A DNA stretch of 32,615 nt from Chloroflexota bacterium (GCA_025355955.1 JANXYP010000038.1:1-32615); one strand, 5' to 3'. Counted from the stretch's first letter, positions 8,321 through 16,883 are shown. Numbers and translations are program-made. The notes: generated by a model not told the origin, from the sequence alone.

Positions 8321-8350
8321 TTGACAAAGAATGGAGGCAGATTGTACAAT
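8321..8350 (+). promoter_or_regulatory. Promoter for the 8422 membrane protein gene
   Basis: A perfect TTGACA, an 18-bp spacer and TACAAT. The region 8136-8320 before it shows no gene. Confidence 0.7.
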
Positions 8351-8421
8351 CTAGCTGCTTGATTGAGGCATCAAGTTGCAGCGCATCGCGCTAAAACTAT
8401 ATTTTTACAGGAGGCAGTACC

Positions 8422-8952
8422 ATGGCAGCACAAATCGTTGAAGAGGCGGGGCGGCTAAAACTGGTCAAGGATCGCGCATCGGGTATTCGCAACTATGGTA
8501 TAGTAACCGGCATGGGCGTGATCGCCATATTCCTGGGCATTTTCGCTTTCTTCATCACTGGTGTCTTCGGCCTGGTCTTTATTCTGGTTGGGCTATTCTT
8601 CGTGGTGTTTGGTGGACAGCAACTTTTGCGCTTCCTCACCATCGGGGAGTATTCTACCTTCGACAAGCAAGCCGATAGCTTTAGCCAGAACGACAAACTT
8701 CTCGCCAAGATAAGCGAACTCAAGGGCATCCAGCTTCAGCACTACACGCGACTCAATCCCAAGGGTCAGTCTTACTTCCACCGCTACTTCATCTATCTGC
8801 TCATGCCCGACGGCAAGCAGATCGAGCTAGACAGCTATCCCGACCCCGCACTGGCCGAGCAATTTGCCACTCATATTGCCGCCTATATCGGCCTCACCGT
8901 CGAGCATACCGAGGAAATCAGGCGCGAGGGAGCAGCGCAGCCAACTTCGTAA
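8422..8952 (+). CDS. Two-TM membrane protein with cytoplasmic C-terminal domain, unknown function
   Basis: 176 residues. Two adjacent hydrophobic segments at about residues 28-48 (IVTGMGVIAIFLGIFAFFI) and 52-72 (LVFILVGLFFVVFGGQQLL) form a membrane hairpin. The following 100 residues are soluble (STFDKQADSFSQNDKLLAKI; HYTRLNPKGQSYFHRYFIYL). The layout resembles small PH-like or DUF-type membrane proteins, but I do not recognise the family. ATG follows GGAGGCAGTACC. It has its own promoter and a very strong hairpin after the stop, so it is monocistronic. Confidence 0.8.
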   Translation: MAAQIVEEAGRLKLVKDRASGIRNYGIVTGMGVIAIFLGIFAFFITGVFGLVFILVGLFFVVFGGQQLLRFLTIGEYSTFDKQADSFSQNDKLLAKISELKGIQLQHYTRLNPKGQSYFHRYFIYLLMPDGKQIELDSYPDPALAEQFATHIAAYIGLTVEHTEEIRREGAAQPTS

Positions 8953-8977
8953 ACCATCCAGCCACTCAAGCAAGTCA

Positions 8978-9015
8978 AATCGCGCCTCCACCCATGAACA
9001 GGTGGAGGCGCGATT
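8978..9015. terminator. Strong hairpin between convergent genes, probable bidirectional terminator
   Basis: A perfect 15-bp inverted repeat AATCGCGCCTCCACC / GGTGGAGGCGCGATT with an 8-nt loop lies between the plus-strand gene ending at 8952 and the minus-strand gene ending at 9119. No long T-run follows on the plus strand, so it may act as a barrier rather than an intrinsic terminator. Confidence 0.6.
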
Positions 9016-9118
9016 ACGTTGCACTGCCGTGCTTGTCACGGCCTACAATCAGCATCAAATCCCATGCGCTGGCTACTGCCAGGCAAAGCTAGGGTAAACT
9101 CTTCTAGCTCGGCGCTAC

Positions 9119-9791
9119 TCATGGGCTGTGTTCCTGGGCTGCTGATATAACTGGCCTGGGTTCAGCTTTCTCCTGCTCACTCACCGTTGGCATCACCAGC
9201 GCGGCGATCTTGTTGTCACCCTTGTTCTGCCCCACACCGATCAGCCAATCCCACGCATAGGAGGTCGCCGTTCCCAGCAGCACTACAAACACCACGGCCA
9301 GCTCATACAATGGGCTTGAATAGCTGTCGGTTAGCCGCTGGCTCATGTATATGATATAGACATAGGCTAGCGAGGGTAGAACAAAGCGGCGTAGCATAGT
9401 TAGCAGGTTGAGGCGACGACCATTGCTACGCCAGGCTATATAAGCCTGATGCAATACATGAATAATCCCCATCATCGAAATGCCCAGCAGCGCGTTTTTA
9501 ACCGAATCCGCGCTGGTGCCAGGGAAGAGCAGAAACAGCGAGTAGACCAATACCAGCACAAAGCTGATGAAGGTATTGCTAGCGGTTGCCCGCAGTGGCG
9601 CTTGCGCTCGGTTGGTGATCAGGTTCGGCGTTGAGCGAGATGGCGATGAATAGTAAGCCCACCAGCGTGGCCGACGCGCCACCCAGCACGATGTAGAAAT
9701 CGTGCCAGCTTTCAAGCTGCTGCGAGAAAGTGCTTGTAGCTGTCAATGTGTTCGTCGCTGTCGGGACTGCCTGGGCAAGTATGGAACTCAT
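9119..9791 (-). pseudogene. Frameshifted multi-pass membrane protein
   Basis: Two overlapping minus-strand ORFs (9579-9791 and 9119-9715) read as one protein. The first gives a start with AAGGAGCGGCG before ATG at 9791, then FYIVLGGASATLVGLLFIAI and SLNAEP. The second resumes in the next frame at NLITNRAQAPLRATASNTF and continues with membrane segments (FVLVLVYSLFLLFPG; YELAVVFVVLLGTATSYAW). The break is at about 9620-9630, in the codons for Glu-Pro-Asn. The joined protein would have about 220 residues and five or so membrane spans. It resembles a widespread integral membrane family with the start pattern GGxxAxLxGLLFIAxSL; function unknown. The single-base change may be real or a sequencing error. 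It lies 43 bp downstream of the M16 peptidase gene on the same strand. Confidence 0.75.
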
Positions 9792-9833
9792 CGCCGCTCC
9801 TTACTTAAGGGCTGGTTGGTCTTCGACATAGTC

Positions 9834-12710
9834 TTACTGCTCGAACGAACCAGCTATGCTCAACACGTAGTTCTCGGTGCTGAGATTGCGCTGCAATGCC
9901 GCCTGGATGTCCTCGATCGTGAGGTTGCTTACCTGCTCGATATAGCGGCGCACATAGTCATCGCCCAGTTCGTACAGTTCGATATCTAGCAGCAGGCGGC
10001 CAATGCCTGCGCCGGTTTCCAGTTGCAGCGGTAGGCTGCCGGTGATGTAGCTCTTGGTATTGCCCAGTTCCTCGTCGCTTACCGGCCGGGTGGTGATGAT
10101 ATTGTTCATCTCCTCCAGGATACCTGCGACCGCCTTTTCCACATTGACAGGGTTGACTCCCGCCCTCACTGCGAACGCACCCTGACCAAAGCCGCCCTCC
10201 AGGCTGCTGACGCAGTAGTAGGCTAGCCCCTGGCGGTCACGCACATTCTCACCCAGCCGACCGAATAGCCCCAGCCGCCCCAGAATGTAGTTGCCCAAGG
10301 ATAGGGGGATGTAGTCGGGGTGCTTGCGGGGGATGCTGGGAAAGCCCAGCAGAATATCGGCCTGGGTTTTGCCCGCCACTTCACTGACCACCTTCTGTGC
10401 GCCCCTCAGGGGTTCTACATCGGGTACAGTATTCTGTGGCCTTTCTACGGTCGAATTGGCAGCGTTCCAGCCTCCCAGCGCCTTCTGCAGTTCGCTGAGG
10501 ACATCACCTGGCTCGATGTCGCCCACCACAACGATTGTGGTGGTGTCTGGCCGATAATAGTCATGGTAGAAGGCCAGCATATCGTCGCGGCTGATCTGGC
10601 TGACGGTCTCGATGTAGCCTGCGCTGCTGTAGTGGTATGGGTGGCTAGCCGGGTAAGCCAACTCGTTGAACTTGCGGCCTGCCACGCTGCCCGTATCGTT
10701 CTCTCGCTCCTTCAAGCCGGTAATCAGATTGCCGCGCACCTTCTCGATCTCCTCCTCTGGGAAAGTTGCGCTGGTAAGCATCTCGGCGATCAGCCCAACC
10801 AGCGTGGAAAAGTCCTCGCGCAGCGACTTGCCGCCCACCTCGGCCATGTGCCGTCCACTGCCCGCACCCACACTGAAGGCCAGATTATCGGTAAGCTCGT
10901 TGATCTCGGTGAAGCTATGCGATTTGGTGCCGCGTCGCAGCATAGTGGCGACAAAGCTGGCAAGCCCAGCCTGCTCCTTCTGCTCGTAAATAGAGCCAGC
11001 GCGGAAGTTGGCAATTACGCTTACGCTGGGTACATCGTGTTTAGGATACACGATCACCACGATGCCATTAGGCAGCACGCGGCGGGTGATATTCTCAGCA
11101 TTGAGCCGCGCCAACGCCTGCTCCTTTGAGGAGGTTTGAGTTTTGGGGTTTGAGTTTTGAGTTACGGGTGTCGGTTCAGCCAACGGGTCAGAAGGGGCAG
11201 GTGACTGCCCGCTCTGGTGAGGGACATCATCGCCGGGCTGCTGGTAGAAGGCGTAGCCGCGATGTGCGTCGTGATGGCTGGTGAGGTCGGTGTCAGGGTT
11301 GCTGCTGAAGTGACGATGCCCGCCAGCGGCGGCTGCCTCAGCCTGGGCCATGCGTATCCGATCTTCAGCGGTCATTGGCCGGGGGCGGAACTCACCTACG
11401 GTGCGATTACTAATGCGTAGGTACTTCTGCGCCACTCGCTGCACATCGGCAACCGTAACCGCCTCCAGGTCGCTGAGATAGTGGTCCAGCGCCTCGAAGC
11501 TAGAGACGATGCCGAAGATGCCCAACCAGTAGCCCCCGTTTGTGACGCTCTCGGCGCTATAGACAAATTGCGCCTTGGTCTGCTTAATCGCCCGCTTTAG
11601 CTCGTCCTCGCTGACTGGATTGTTCACTACCTCGGCAATCACCGCATCCATCGCTTGCTCGATCTGGGTAAGGCTGACCCCATCGCGGGCCATCGCACTG
11701 AAGCTGAACAGGCCGGGGTCGAGATTGAAGCTGAAGCCGCCGCCCGCCGAAACCGCGATCTGGGTATCCACCAGCGCCTTATAGATTCGTGCCGAGCGGC
11801 CAAACGATGCCCCACCACCCATGCCCACCGCTGATGCGCCACTGAGTACCGATTCGAGGATGGTGAGCGCAGCGGCATCGGAGTCGCTGGCCGCACAGGC
11901 ATGGTAGGCAGCCATCCAGTAGGCCGCCTGTCCGGGCCGCTCCACGATAACGCGACGTTCGCCCTCCTGCTCCGGCTCGATGCCGCGTACCAGGGGTGGC
12001 TCCGGCCCACGCGGGATGCTGCCAAAGTATTCGTTAACCTGCTGCTGCAACGTAGCGGTGTCGAAGTCGCCAACCACCACGATGAAGGCATTGTTGGGAG
12101 CATAATAGGTGCGATAATAGTTGTAGAGATCATCACGGTTGATCGCTCGCAGGTCGCTCTTCCAGCCGATAGTATCGTGGTGGTAGGGATGTACCTTGTA
12201 AGCCGCCGCCCTAACCTCCTCATCAAGCCACGACATCGGGCTATTTTCGCCGCCCTCGCGCTCACTGATAATCACGCTGCGCTCACTGGCAACATCGTCG
12301 GGGTCGACGCGGGCGTTAACCATCCGATCGCTCTCAATCTGCAAGGAATACTCATAGCGATCCGATGGTAGAGTCTCGAAGTAGGTAGTGAAATCAAGCC
12401 AGGTGAAGCCGTTGAGGGTACCACCATTCTGACTAACGATGCGATGCACATCGCCGGTATGCAGCTTCTCGGTACCCTTGAATAGCATATGCTCCACCCA
12501 ATGGGAGATGCCGGTGATGCCGCCCACCTCGTTGCGGCTGCCCACGCGATACCAGATCCAAAATGTTACCACTGGCGCGGCGTGGCTCTCTTTAGTGACA
12601 AGCGTGAGGCCATTGTCGAACGTGGTGACATTCACCCCTGCCATCAAGCCATCGTGTGAGGGTGCTGAGTGCTGAGTGCTGAGTGCTGAGTTATTATTTG
12701 CTTCTGACAT
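9834..12710 (-). CDS. Single-chain double M16 (pitrilysin family) zinc peptidase
   Basis: About 958 residues from ATG 12710. Each half is a full M16 unit. The N-terminal half has the inverted zinc motif HWVEH (GISHWVEHMLFKGT, about residue 70) with the downstream acidic stretch SERSVIISERE, so it should be catalytic. The C-terminal half (from about residue 535, RRVLPNGIVVIVYP) has ASFVATMLRRGT where HxxEH should be, so it is a non-catalytic partner half, as in processing-peptidase pairs and pitrilysins. No signal peptide is seen. I prefer 12710 over the track start 12788 because a minus-strand promoter at 12760-12788 overlaps the longer start, and AGAGAGGATA precedes 12710. Heptamer arrays are translated at the N-terminus and in the linker between the halves. 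Confidence 0.9.
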   Translation of the reverse strand: MSEANNNSALSTQHSAPSHDGLMAGVNVTTFDNGLTLVTKESHAAPVVTFWIWYRVGSRNEVGGITGISHWVEHMLFKGTEKLHTGDVHRIVSQNGGTLNGFTWLDFTTYFETLPSDRYEYSLQIESDRMVNARVDPDDVASERSVIISEREGGENSPMSWLDEEVRAAAYKVHPYHHDTIGWKSDLRAINRDDLYNYYRTYYAPNNAFIVVVGDFDTATLQQQVNEYFGSIPRGPEPPLVRGIEPEQEGERRVIVERPGQAAYWMAAYHACAASDSDAAALTILESVLSGASAVGMGGGASFGRSARIYKALVDTQIAVSAGGGFSFNLDPGLFSFSAMARDGVSLTQIEQAMDAVIAEVVNNPVSEDELKRAIKQTKAQFVYSAESVTNGGYWLGIFGIVSSFEALDHYLSDLEAVTVADVQRVAQKYLRISNRTVGEFRPRPMTAEDRIRMAQAEAAAAGGHRHFSSNPDTDLTSHHDAHRGYAFYQQPGDDVPHQSGQSPAPSDPLAEPTPVTQNSNPKTQTSSKEQALARLNAENITRRVLPNGIVVIVYPKHDVPSVSVIANFRAGSIYEQKEQAGLASFVATMLRRGTKSHSFTEINELTDNLAFSVGAGSGRHMAEVGGKSLREDFSTLVGLIAEMLTSATFPEEEIEKVRGNLITGLKERENDTGSVAGRKFNELAYPASHPYHYSSAGYIETVSQISRDDMLAFYHDYYRPDTTTIVVVGDIEPGDVLSELQKALGGWNAANSTVERPQNTVPDVEPLRGAQKVVSEVAGKTQADILLGFPSIPRKHPDYIPLSLGNYILGRLGLFGRLGENVRDRQGLAYYCVSSLEGGFGQGAFAVRAGVNPVNVEKAVAGILEEMNNIITTRPVSDEELGNTKSYITGSLPLQLETGAGIGRLLLDIELYELGDDYVRRYIEQVSNLTIEDIQAALQRNLSTENYVLSIAGSFEQ
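11134..11163. repeat. GAGTTTT heptamer array inside the M16 gene (interdomain linker)
   Basis: Four imperfect heptamers (GGTTTGA, GTTTTGG and GTTTTGA types) encode the linker residues TQNSNPKTQTS between the two M16 halves. Read on the gene strand the array has no stop codon. Confidence 0.85.
12661..12691. repeat. GTGCTGA heptamer array inside the M16 gene start
   Basis: Four tandem GTGCTGA units lie seven codons into the gene and encode NSALSTQHSAP on the minus strand. Confidence 0.9.
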
Positions 12711-12759
12711 TATCGGTATATCCTCTCTGCCATGCTGGGGAGTAGTATTGCGCTGGGCA

Positions 12760-12788
12760 ATCATAACACATCGATGGGTTTGGGGCAA
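12760..12788 (-). promoter_or_regulatory. Putative promoter for the M16 peptidase gene
   Basis: On the minus strand TTGCCC, a 17-bp spacer and TATGAT. The expected transcript start (about 12753) is 40 nt before ATG 12710. Confidence 0.55.
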
Positions 12789-12824
12789 GGGTGCGTATCA
12801 CTTGCTTGCATACTCAACCAGGGC

Positions 12825-12842
12825 GAACCGTTGTTCGCCTAT
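12825..12842. repeat. Solo GGGCGAAC palindrome
   Basis: A copy of the GGGCGAACCGTTGTTCGCC palindrome found at the centre of the family A elements, here without the terminal repeats, in the 12789-12939 spacer. Confidence 0.7.
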
Positions 12843-12896
12843 AATGCACGCTTGCTCGGCAAGCATGAGATGCGAAAACTGTATAAAGGAACAACC

Positions 12897-12979
12897 AGGA
12901 ACACGTGTTCCTAACACCTGTGTTACCGACTTTTAACCTTCAACGTTTCACTTTCAACTTCTCAGGAACACGTGTTCCT
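12897..12979. repeat. Two copies of a perfect 16-bp palindrome AGGAACACGTGTTCCT
   Basis: Copies at 12897-12912 and 12964-12979 lie 67 bp apart and flank TTGAAAG-type heptamers. The second copy is inside the hydrolase gene and encodes part of its last residues (GTRVPEKLKVKR), so the gene end has been built from repeat DNA. A dimeric-protein binding site is possible, but a mobile or amplified repeat is as likely. Confidence 0.8.
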
Positions 12980-13899
12980 AACGGTTGCTCCCCATCGCGC
13001 ACAAAGCGATCCAGCCACGCTTTGACTTGGGCTTCAGCTTCAGGTAGGTGCTGGCGGATACCGTGATCGTCGTTCTCGAATATAACCAGGCGGTAGGGGT
13101 GGTGGCATTGCTGCAAGGAGGAGGCGAGTATTAGGGATTGCTCCGCTGCTATCTGCTGGTCGGCTGCGCCGTGCATGATCAGGATAGGGGCATCATGTGG
13201 AAAGCGGTCAACATAATTGACTGAGCTGAGGGTGTGCTGCTGGTCGAGGCTAGGTTCGCTACCGCCACGCAGGAAGCGGCTGTAGGGAGCACCAGGGGCG
13301 GCCATCGCTGCGTAGTGGGCGGGGATGTCGGCAATGGTGCCAGCCACGACTGCGGCGCGGATACGGTGGGTGCGGGCCAGGGCCAACAGGGCGTTGATGC
13401 TACCGCGACTCCAACCGTAGATGCCGATACGGGTCGCGTCGGCGGCGGGCCATTCATCGAGGATAGGGATAAGGTTTAGCACATCGTCGACATCGCCCTC
13501 ACCCCACTGTTCGTGGCCTTCGCTGCCGCGGTTGCCTCGATACTGCGAGGCGACCACCGCATAACCCCATGCGGCGTAGCGGGCTAGATAGAGGTAAAGA
13601 TAGGCGTTGGTAAGAGCGCCTGTTTCGCCACTGCCGCCGCGACAGAAGATTAGACTGGGGAAGGGGCCAGGGCCGGGCGGCTTGAGCAGAAAGCCGTTTA
13701 CTCGCAGCCCATCGCTGAGGTAGGTAATTGCCTCCACCTCCACGCCCTGTACCGCACGCATCGCCGCCGCGCCGCGTGCTTCACCCCAGGTGTGGGTGGC
13801 GACACGCGGCACGGCGGCTTGCATCGTGATTGATTGGCGGGAGAGTAGCATAATTTTGAGTTTTGAGTTTCGGATGTTCATGCCTAATTCAACATTCAC
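12940..13899 (-). CDS. Alpha/beta hydrolase of the prolyl oligopeptidase / dienelactone hydrolase type
   Basis: Up to 319 residues. The catalytic set is visible: oxyanion region FCRGGSGETG near 87, nucleophile elbow IYGWSRGSINALLAL near 165 (Ser of GxSxG), acid in MHGAADQQI near 255 and base in ENDDHGIRQH near 285. QYRGNRGSEGHEQWG near 115 is typical of S9-type peptidases and related esterases. The substrate is unknown; no beta-propeller is present. The start is uncertain: 13899, 13881, 13851 and 13824 are all possible, none with a good ribosome-binding site. Upstream codons are heptamer repeat (NIRNSKLK). The last dozen codons are also repeat-derived. Confidence 0.85.
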   Translation of the reverse strand: MNVELGMNIRNSKLKIMLLSRQSITMQAAVPRVATHTWGEARGAAAMRAVQGVEVEAITYLSDGLRVNGFLLKPPGPGPFPSLIFCRGGSGETGALTNAYLYLYLARYAAWGYAVVASQYRGNRGSEGHEQWGEGDVDDVLNLIPILDEWPAADATRIGIYGWSRGSINALLALARTHRIRAAVVAGTIADIPAHYAAMAAPGAPYSRFLRGGSEPSLDQQHTLSSVNYVDRFPHDAPILIMHGAADQQIAAEQSLILASSLQQCHHPYRLVIFENDDHGIRQHLPEAEAQVKAWLDRFVRDGEQPLGTRVPEKLKVKR

Positions 13900-13917
13900 G
13901 ATTCACAGTTCAAAATT
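13853..13917. repeat. GAGTTTT and related heptamers at the hydrolase start
   Basis: TTTTGAG twice, followed within 20 bp by heptamer-like AATTCAACATTCACGATTCA in the other sense, filling the space between the hydrolase and the next deacetylase gene. Confidence 0.7.
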
Positions 13918-13918
13918 G

Positions 13919-14812
13919 CTAGAGTTCGTTGCTCCATTGATCGGGGCCGCTGGTGGAGGTGATGCTGCCGTCGGGGTTTACGCGGGAGTATGTTTCGTAG
14001 GGCAGTGCCTGGCGGATAATCTCGGCGGTGAGATAGCGGAACGGCATTTCCTTAGCTAGCTGGCTGCGGTGGCAGTGGATGGCGTTGTATTTCTGCTCTG
14101 CATAGGCGCTGATGTCAATCGCGGTGGTGACTAGCTCATCGGGCGTGCCGAACTCTGCACCTTCGGGGGCGGCATCACCGCCAGGCCGAGTGTTCGCCCC
14201 CTCCTCGCTGAGGAATCCGACGCGGGGCAGGCCGTATTCTACTGCCTTCATCATATTCTCGCGCCAAAGCGTGCGCGGTATGGCGCTATAGTACAGGCGG
14301 TCTACGTGATGAGGTTGAATGTCTACGCTCAGGTGTTCAGGGTAGGGTTCAGGATCGGCGGCAACGCTCCACGCCTGGGTAGTCGCCTTGTGGATAGTCA
14401 CATGGTCGGGGTGGCCGTATGCGCCCTCCGGCCCAAAGGTGAGAATAACATCGGGCTTATACTGGCGGATTGCCAGCACCACCTTACCTACCAATTCGTC
14501 GAAGTCGGCGTTGGCAACCTGGCCGTCAATGTAGTCGAGGAAGACTACATCCGCCGCGCCGATCGCCGCCGCCGCACAACGCAACTCGCCTTCACGGGCC
14601 TGGCCGAGCGTCTCTGGCGTGGCATCGCTGAGGTCGCTGATTTCGCCAACCTCGCCGCGAGTGGCCGAGACGAGAATTACCTTCGTACCCTGAGCGGCAT
14701 ACTTTGCCATCGTGCCAGCGCAGCCGAAGGTTTCGTCGTCGGGGTGGGCAAAGACGGCCATTAGAGTGCTGAGGTTTGAGGTTTGAGGTTTGAGTTGGGT
14801 ACTATCAGTCAT
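13919..14812 (-). CDS. LmbE/PIG-L family zinc deacetylase (first of two)
   Basis: 297 residues. VFAHPDDETFGCAGT near 19 is the family's zinc-binding AHPDDE motif (His, Asp, Asp), and GAYGHPDHVTIHKAT near 130 gives the second zinc/base region. TRGEVGEISDLSD near 51 is also typical. Family members remove acetyl groups from GlcNAc-type sugars (MshB, BshB) or act on thiol conjugates (Mca). ATG 14812 is preceded by AAAGGATAACAATC, which fixes the start ahead of a heptamer array; the repeat is therefore translated (STQLKPQTSNLSTL). Next upstream gene is a tandem GNAT, then a second LmbE protein; see findings. Confidence 0.93.
   Translation of the reverse strand: MTDSTQLKPQTSNLSTLMAVFAHPDDETFGCAGTMAKYAAQGTKVILVSATRGEVGEISDLSDATPETLGQAREGELRCAAAAIGAADVVFLDYIDGQVANADFDELVGKVVLAIRQYKPDVILTFGPEGAYGHPDHVTIHKATTQAWSVAADPEPYPEHLSVDIQPHHVDRLYYSAIPRTLWRENMMKAVEYGLPRVGFLSEEGANTRPGGDAAPEGAEFGTPDELVTTAIDISAYAEQKYNAIHCHRSQLAKEMPFRYLTAEIIRQALPYETYSRVNPDGSITSTSGPDQWSNEL
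14765..14796. repeat. GAGGTTT heptamer array translated at a deacetylase N-terminus
   Basis: GTGCTGA followed by GGTTTGA three times and a partial copy. It lies between the start codon and the AHPDDE domain of the first LmbE gene. Confidence 0.88.
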
Positions 14813-14835
14813 GATTGTTATCCTTTGCGGTTATG

Positions 14836-14864
14836 ATTATACGATCATTTGCTTGTTGCTGAAA
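14836..14864 (-). promoter_or_regulatory. Possible promoter for the first LmbE gene
   Basis: Minus strand TTTCAG, a 17-bp spacer and a perfect TATAAT. The -35 is weak. Confidence 0.4.
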
Positions 14865-14875
14865 CAGTGGGTGAA

Positions 14876-15826
14876 TTATAACATATTCTTGACCATATTG
14901 ACCCAGCCACGCTGTTGGCGGAAGCCAACGCTTTCGTAGAGGGCCAACGCCTTTTCGTTCCTGCCCTCCACGCCCAGCTCGACGGTTGGTACGAACTGGC
15001 GCAGGAAGTTTACGCCCATCAGCAAGAGGACACGCCCAAGACCATGGCGGCGATATGCGGGCATCGTACCGAGCGAGTGGATGTTACCGACTATCTCACC
15101 CTCGACTGGCTCTGAGCCAATGGAGGCAACGCATATAGCGGCAAGGTTATCACCGTCGAAGGCAAGCAGCACGCCTTCGGGTTTGAAGCCGGGGCGATCA
15201 TTCCAGCCGCGTACCCGCTCGATGGTGGTCGGCTCGTAGTCATAGTGCTCGGCGAACGAGCCGTTGATTGCATCACACACTAGCTGCTCATCCTGGCCGG
15301 GCTGGTAGCTACGCACAGTGAAGCCGGGCGGCAATTGGGGCTGCTCCACTGGTTGAGCGGCGGGTAGACGCATCCCCCAGAAGTATCGCTCCTGAGCGAA
15401 GCCACGACGGGTGAGGAAGTCTATCAGTAGGGTGGAACTGAGGTGAGGATTGAGGCGGATGGTGGATGCGCCGCTATCTGTTGCCCGCTGCATAATCGTG
15501 GCGTAGAGGGCGCGGCCCACGCCTTGGTTGCGATAATCGGGGTGGACGTTCAGCTCGGCCCAGGCAGTGCCATCGTCGTCGCGCTTGCTGAAGTCGGCGT
15601 TGCCAATTACCAACCCCGCGCTTCTATGGGGGTTGGCAAGGTGGGCGATATACCAGGTGGTGTACTGCATCTGAGGCTGATGAAATAGGCGAGTCAGTTC
15701 TGCGACGCTGGAGCCGTGATAACGTGGCTCCCGTGCCTCCAGATCGTTGATGAAATCAGCCAGCGCAGGCAAGTCGGCCTCGGTCACTGGCTTGATGATG
15801 TAATCGAAGTGCGGGCTGGGTTGCAT
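14876..15826 (-). CDS. Tandem GNAT acetyltransferase (MshD-like architecture)
   Basis: 316 residues with two GNAT domains. The N-terminal one has ELNVHPDYRNQGVGRALYAT near 114 and the C-terminal one GTMPAYRRHGLGRVLLLMG near 254, both the acetyl-CoA binding R/QxxGxG/A motif, and ALALYESVGF at the end closes the fold. GNATs move an acetyl group from acetyl-CoA to an amine. The length and two-domain plan equal those of mycothiol synthase MshD, but many other tandem GNATs exist. ATG 15826 follows GGAGGGACATAT. It lies between two LmbE deacetylase genes on the same strand. Confidence 0.88.
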   Translation of the reverse strand: MQPSPHFDYIIKPVTEADLPALADFINDLEAREPRYHGSSVAELTRLFHQPQMQYTTWYIAHLANPHRSAGLVIGNADFSKRDDDGTAWAELNVHPDYRNQGVGRALYATIMQRATDSGASTIRLNPHLSSTLLIDFLTRRGFAQERYFWGMRLPAAQPVEQPQLPPGFTVRSYQPGQDEQLVCDAINGSFAEHYDYEPTTIERVRGWNDRPGFKPEGVLLAFDGDNLAAICVASIGSEPVEGEIVGNIHSLGTMPAYRRHGLGRVLLLMGVNFLRQFVPTVELGVEGRNEKALALYESVGFRQQRGWVNMVKNML

Positions 15827-15926
15827 ATATGTCCCTCCTCGTGGTGGTCTAGTTGATGAAACCGCATCATTCTAGCCCATGGGGCGGGATAGTGCATCGG
15901 TCTGGATGTGTAGATCGGAACTGGAG

Positions 15927-16883
15927 CTATAGTTCGGTGGCCCATTCGGCAGGGTCGCTGGTGTGGTGGGTTGTGCCGTCGGGGTTGACGCGGGCGAATG
16001 TTTCGAGATGATAGGCATTATCGAACCAAGCAGGGATGAAGTAGCGCTGTGGCTCATGGGTGTGCAACTGGGTGCGATGGCACATTATCGCGGCGTGCTT
16101 CTTGTCACCGTACCCACGAATGTCAATCGCGGTGTTGATGTGGTCATCGGTAGAGCCAAGCATCGCGCCGGGCTGGGCAACGCTGGCCCAGTTGGTGTTC
16201 TCCGCTGCCAGATCCACCTCGTTTATCAGATCGGCGGCCCAGCCTACGGGAGTCCAGCCCAATTCGGCGACTTGCTGCATCTGTCGCGCAAGCGTCTGGC
16301 GGCCAAAGACGAAATAGTAAAGGCGGTCGGCCTGATGTGGGGAAAGAGAGCCATCGGCGAGTTGTTCTGGGTAGGCAGCGGGGTCGGCAGCAGCGTGCCA
16401 TGCAGCGAACGCGGCCTTGCTCATCGTGATATGGTCGAGGTGGCCGTAGACCCCTTCGGGGCCAAAGCTGATCAACACATCGGGGCGATATTGGCGGATT
16501 AGTCGCACCGCCTTGCCCACCAGCTCATCGAAATCAACAGTATGCAGAGTGCCGTCAATGTAGTCGAGGAAAATGACCTCCGCCGCGCCTATAACAGCGG
16601 CTGCAGCACGAAGTTCCGCCTCGCGCACCTGGCCGAGCGTCTCTTTGGTGGCATCGCTAAGGTCGCTGATATCGCCGCCCTCGCCACGAGTGGCACAGAC
16701 ACAGATGATGCGTGCGCCCTGCGCGGCATACTTCGCCAGCGTGCCGGAGAAGGCGAAGGTCTCATCGTCGGGGTGGGCGAGGATGGTCATTATAGTGATG
16801 AGTTTTGAGTTTTGAGTTTTGAGTTGAAGATCAGAGGGGTCAGGGATGAAGGTTGAGGATTGTCGGACGTTTGATGAGGTCAT
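15927..16883 (-). CDS. LmbE/PIG-L family zinc deacetylase (second of two)
   Basis: About 318 residues from ATG 16883, chosen over the track start 16991 because GAAAGGAGACAATATA precedes it and the longer form would overlap the upstream gene. ILAHPDDETFAFSGT is the zinc motif; TRGEGGDISDLSD and FGPEGVYGHLDHITM follow. The second motif has Leu where the paralogue has Pro (GHLDH against GHPDH), with the metal-site His kept. The protein is clearly a paralogue of the one at 13919. Residues about 20-30 (LQLKTQNSKL) are a translated heptamer array. It is probably co-transcribed with the membrane protein and ATPase genes upstream. Confidence 0.92.
   Translation of the reverse strand: MTSSNVRQSSTFIPDPSDLQLKTQNSKLITIMTILAHPDDETFAFSGTLAKYAAQGARIICVCATRGEGGDISDLSDATKETLGQVREAELRAAAAVIGAAEVIFLDYIDGTLHTVDFDELVGKAVRLIRQYRPDVLISFGPEGVYGHLDHITMSKAAFAAWHAAADPAAYPEQLADGSLSPHQADRLYYFVFGRQTLARQMQQVAELGWTPVGWAADLINEVDLAAENTNWASVAQPGAMLGSTDDHINTAIDIRGYGDKKHAAIMCHRTQLHTHEPQRYFIPAWFDNAYHLETFARVNPDGTTHHTSDPAEWATEL
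16799..16827. repeat. GAGTTTT heptamer array translated at the second deacetylase N-terminus
   Basis: Four perfect or near-perfect GAGTTTT units; on the gene strand they read LKTQNSK. Confidence 0.9.

Noticed and set aside
10320-11129. 269-aa plus-strand ORF inside the M16 peptidase region
   Set aside because: No recognisable domain or ribosome-binding site; the opposite strand encodes clear M16 motifs.
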